Of a stretch of 7,908 nt of DNA, positions 5,934-7,908 are shown in pieces. Numbering within the stretch: the stretch's first letter is position 1; every line of letters starts with the position of its first letter. The stretch comes from DAISIL01 sp036822015 (GTDB taxonomy: Bacteria; Bacteroidota; Bacteroidia; Cytophagales; Bernardetiaceae), in the NCBI GenBank assembly GCA_036822015.1, contig DAISIL010000096.1:1-7908 (forward strand). Reading direction: 5' to 3'. The notes beneath the pieces were generated by a model that saw only the letters and a program-made list of their open reading frames with translations, was not told the DNA's origin and ran no database searches. The position numbers and the translations under genes were made by a program.

Positions 5934-7046
5934 ATGAAAAAGGCACTCATCACTGGCATCACCGGACAAGACGGCGCGTATCTGGCCGAGTTTCTGCTCC
6001 GCAAAGGCTACGAAGTTCATGGCATCAAGCGGCGCAGCTCCCTCTTCAATACCGAGCGCATCGACCACCTGTACCAAGACCCGCACGAGCAGTCCCTGAC
6101 CTTCATCCTCCACTACGGCGACTTGACCGACTCGACGAACATCATCCGCATCATCCAGCAGGTGCAGCCCGACGAAATCTACAACCTCGGTGCCATGTCT
6201 CATGTCAAGGTCAGTTTTGATAACCCCGAATACACGGCCAATGTCGATGCCCTCGGGACGCTGCGCATCCTGGAGGCTGTTCGGTTGTTGGGTTTGAGTA
6301 AGCAAATCCGCATCTATCAGGCTTCTACCTCCGAGCTATACGGGCTTGTACAAGAGGTGCCGCAGTCCGAGCGCACGCCTTTTTATCCCCGCTCGCCTTA
6401 CGCTGTCGCGAAGCTCTACGGCTACTGGATCACGGTGAACTACCGCGAGGCTTACGGGATGTACGCCTGTAATGGCATTTTGTTCAACCACGAATCACCC
6501 TTACGCGGCGAGACCTTCGTTACGCGCAAGATTACCCGTGCAGCAGCCAAGATCGCCCTCGGGCTACAAGATGTCCTTTACCTCGGCAATCTCGATGCCC
6601 AGCGCGACTGGGGACACGCCAAAGATTACGTAGAAGCCATGTACCTGATGCTCCAGCAGGAGCAGGCCGAGGATTATGTCATCGCGACGGGTATCACGAC
6701 GCGGGTGCGGGAGTTTGTCCGGATGGCTTTTGCCGAACTGGGCATCACCCTAGCTTTTTCGGGAACGGGAACCGACGAAGTGGGGCAGATAGATCACTGC
6801 TCCGATCCCCGCTACCAACTGCCTTTGGGTAAGCCTGTGGTGCAAGTTGATCCGCGCTATTTTCGACCTACGGAAGTCGATTTGCTGATCGGTGATCCCA
6901 CCAAAGCCCAGCAACAACTGGGATGGCAGCCGCGATACGACCTTCAAGCTCTTGTTCAGGAAATGGTCAGGGAAGACCTCAAACGCTTTGAACAACAGAA
7001 ATACCTCCAGGCGGGTGGCTATATCATAAAAAACGAGTTTGAGTAA
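5934..7046 (+). CDS. gmd: GDP-mannose 4,6-dehydratase
   Basis: Converts GDP-D-mannose to GDP-4-keto-6-deoxy-D-mannose, the first committed step toward GDP-L-fucose, GDP-D-rhamnose and related deoxysugars for surface polysaccharide; cytoplasmic and NADP-dependent. The 370-residue extended short-chain dehydrogenase has the Rossmann glycine motif GITGQDG (8-14), KRRSSLFNTERIDHLY (32-47), GDLTDS (62-67), NLGAMSHVKVSFDNPEYTA (84-102), the catalytic segment STSELYG (131-137; Thr132, Glu134) and YxxxK in YAVAK (156-160; Tyr156, Lys160). FNHESPLRGETFVTRK (184-199) and RDWGHAKDYV (224-233) are further family signatures. All key residues are present and the length is normal. The ATG at 5934 is chosen over an in-frame TTG at 5889, which lies before the promoter and adds a non-family extension. 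The usual partner fcl (GDP-fucose synthase) is not next to it, so the final sugar cannot be named. Confidence 0.96.
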   Translation: MKKALITGITGQDGAYLAEFLLRKGYEVHGIKRRSSLFNTERIDHLYQDPHEQSLTFILHYGDLTDSTNIIRIIQQVQPDEIYNLGAMSHVKVSFDNPEYTANVDALGTLRILEAVRLLGLSKQIRIYQASTSELYGLVQEVPQSERTPFYPRSPYAVAKLYGYWITVNYREAYGMYACNGILFNHESPLRGETFVTRKITRAAAKIALGLQDVLYLGNLDAQRDWGHAKDYVEAMYLMLQQEQAEDYVIATGITTRVREFVRMAFAELGITLAFSGTGTDEVGQIDHCSDPRYQLPLGKPVVQVDPRYFRPTEVDLLIGDPTKAQQQLGWQPRYDLQALVQEMVREDLKRFEQQKYLQAGGYIIKNEFE

Positions 7047-7079
7047 ACTTTTGTGCGCCGTTTGTAGTAATCATTCTCC

Positions 7080-7707
7080 ATGAACGCACAAAAGACGGAC
7101 GCGATCAAAAACTACATGGGCTACGCCCTGGCTGTATTGCTTGTTTCGGGTATGGCGAGCGTGTTTTGGTGGCAAGAGTGGCAGTATCTGCTTCCCACCC
7201 CTGTCCCGGAGCATTACGCACCGGTTTTTGCGGGCGATCAGCTCAACTCGGAGGTGCTTATGGCGGTTTCGGCAAGGGATGACAAACCCACGTTCTTGCA
7301 CTTTTTTAGTCCTTATTGTCCTTGTTCGCGCTTCAATATCGGGCATATCCGGCAGTTGGTGCGGCGTTATGGCGACAGGGTCAATTTCAGGGCGGTGCTT
7401 TTCACGACCTCGGACTATGCTCCCCCCCGAGATCGACTTTGCCGCCCAATACAACATCCCTATCCTGACGGTCATCGACACGACCCAGCAGATCGCAACA
7501 GCTTGCGGCATCTATGCCACACCGCAGGCTACCCTCCTGACTCCCGATGGGAAGGTATTCTATCGGGGCAACGACAACGTCAGCCGGTACTGCACCGACC
7601 GGCAAACCAATTTTGCCGAGCAGGCCTTGATGGCATATCTGGATGGGAAGAACCCACCCGACTTTGGACATCAGGCTTTGCAGGCTTACGGCTGTGCCAT
7701 CGAATAA
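7080..7707 (+). pseudogene. Membrane-anchored thioredoxin-fold (redoxin-like) protein, frameshifted at a C7 tract
   Basis: Residues 1-114 read in the frame of the ATG at 7080. From 7423 the conserved sequence continues one frame over, without a stop, to TAA at 7705-7707. Joined, they give 208 residues. An N-terminal membrane segment (about 13-30, MGYALAVLLVSGMASVFW) precedes a periplasm-facing domain: KPTFLHFFSPYCPCSRFN (69-86) with a CPC motif (Cys80, Cys82) where thioredoxins have CxxC, the strand RAVLF, a likely cis-Pro at ATP (146-148), and LLTPDGKVFYRGN ahead of Cys161. This fits a thiol-disulfide, copper-handling or redoxin role; the exact family was not identified. The shift lies at CCCCCCC (7422-7428), where six C would restore one frame. 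Unshifted, the first frame runs out of family sequence and stops at 7748, inside the next gene. The clean second frame suggests a recent mutation, a sequencing error or recoding. Start 33 bases after gmd. Confidence 0.75.
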
Positions 7708-7716
7708 ACTTTTGTT

Positions 7717-7908
7717 ATGAACAGACTTACCTCAGCCCAGGCTATTGATCTGGATGACCTAGAACTCAAAGACGAGCGAAACACCATCGCCGTCAAAGCG
7801 TATTTGGAGGCACTCCAAAACAAAACCGATCGGTATTCGGACCGCTTCATTGTGGGCTTCTTTGTTTTGGGCTTGTTGCTCTCTCCCGTCTATCAGACCT
7901 GGGCATTT
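7717..7908 (+). CDS. N-terminal part of a membrane protein, function not identified (3' partial)
   Basis: The ATG at 7717 opens a frame that runs unbroken to the window edge (64 codons visible). Residues 1-45 are charged and probably cytoplasmic (LDDLELKDERN, then AYLEALQNKTDRYSDR). Residues about 46-60 (FIVGFFVLGLLLSPV) are a membrane segment, followed by YQTWAF. A cytoplasmic helix leading into a segment of this kind reminds me of multi-pass sensor proteins of Bacteroidota (histidine kinases or chemoreceptors), but this is a weak impression and no signalling domain is visible. It starts 9 bases after the stop of the thioredoxin-fold gene's second frame and may be translated from the same transcript. 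The out-of-frame tail of the thioredoxin-fold gene's first frame overlaps it to 7748. Confidence 0.6.
   Translation, partial: MNRLTSAQAIDLDDLELKDERNTIAVKAYLEALQNKTDRYSDRFIVGFFVLGLLLSPVYQTWAF

Noticed and set aside
5889..5936. TTG at 5889 as start of Gmd
   Set aside because: It lies upstream of the -7 element, and Gmd proteins normally begin just before the ALITGITGQDG strand, which matches the ATG at 5934.
5841..6305. 154-codon open frame on the minus strand spanning the ompA-gmd junction
   Set aside because: It overlaps the ends of two firmly identified genes and its translation matches nothing I recognise.
1..7908. CRISPR array, insertion sequence, tRNA or rRNA
   Set aside because: No regularly spaced repeats, no transposase-like frame with terminal repeats, and no tRNA or rRNA-like segment was recognised on either strand.

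Overview
The window looks like a Bacteroidota (Cytophagia/Saprospiria-type) chromosome segment. The reasons are exact or near matches to the Bacteroidota promoter element TAnnTTTG in front of several genes, no obvious Shine-Dalgarno sequences, and gene families common in that phylum: a bacterial GH3-type adenylating enzyme, a stand-alone isoamylase-early-set/CBM48 protein, and a lipoprotein with a coiled coil and an OmpA domain. Species cannot be told from the sequence.

Layout. Bases 1-2466 (+) hold most of one large gene, open at the left edge. It encodes a GIY-YIG (T5orf172-like) domain fused to a superfamily 2 helicase, probably the restriction or anti-phage effector of a system whose other genes would lie to the left. 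It is visibly more A/T-rich than the rest. Its stop lies 8 bases from the stop of the convergent GH3-like acyl-adenylate enzyme gene (2475-3974, -). That gene is divergent from a small CBM48-like protein gene (4077-4385, +), with both promoters in the 102-base gap. A hairpin plus T-run at 4401-4447 then separates the CBM48 gene from a convergent membrane-anchored protein of unknown function (4446-4976, -), which is itself divergent from an OmpA-domain lipoprotein (5024-5881, +).

The right part is all on the + strand: GDP-mannose 4,6-dehydratase gmd (5934-7046), a membrane-anchored thioredoxin-fold protein split by a frameshift at a run of seven C (7080-7707), and the start of a membrane protein (7717 to the window edge). 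Gaps are 33 and 9 bases, so these three may be co-transcribed, but no shared pathway is evident.

The genes form several short, unrelated transcription units rather than one pathway. The two items most worth following up are the nuclease-helicase at the left edge, whose GIY-YIG acidic position appears to be Asp rather than Glu, and the poly-C frameshift, which could be a sequencing error, a phase-variable switch or a +1 recoding site. No tRNA, rRNA, CRISPR array, insertion sequence or origin was seen. No stretch over 300 bases lacks a gene.
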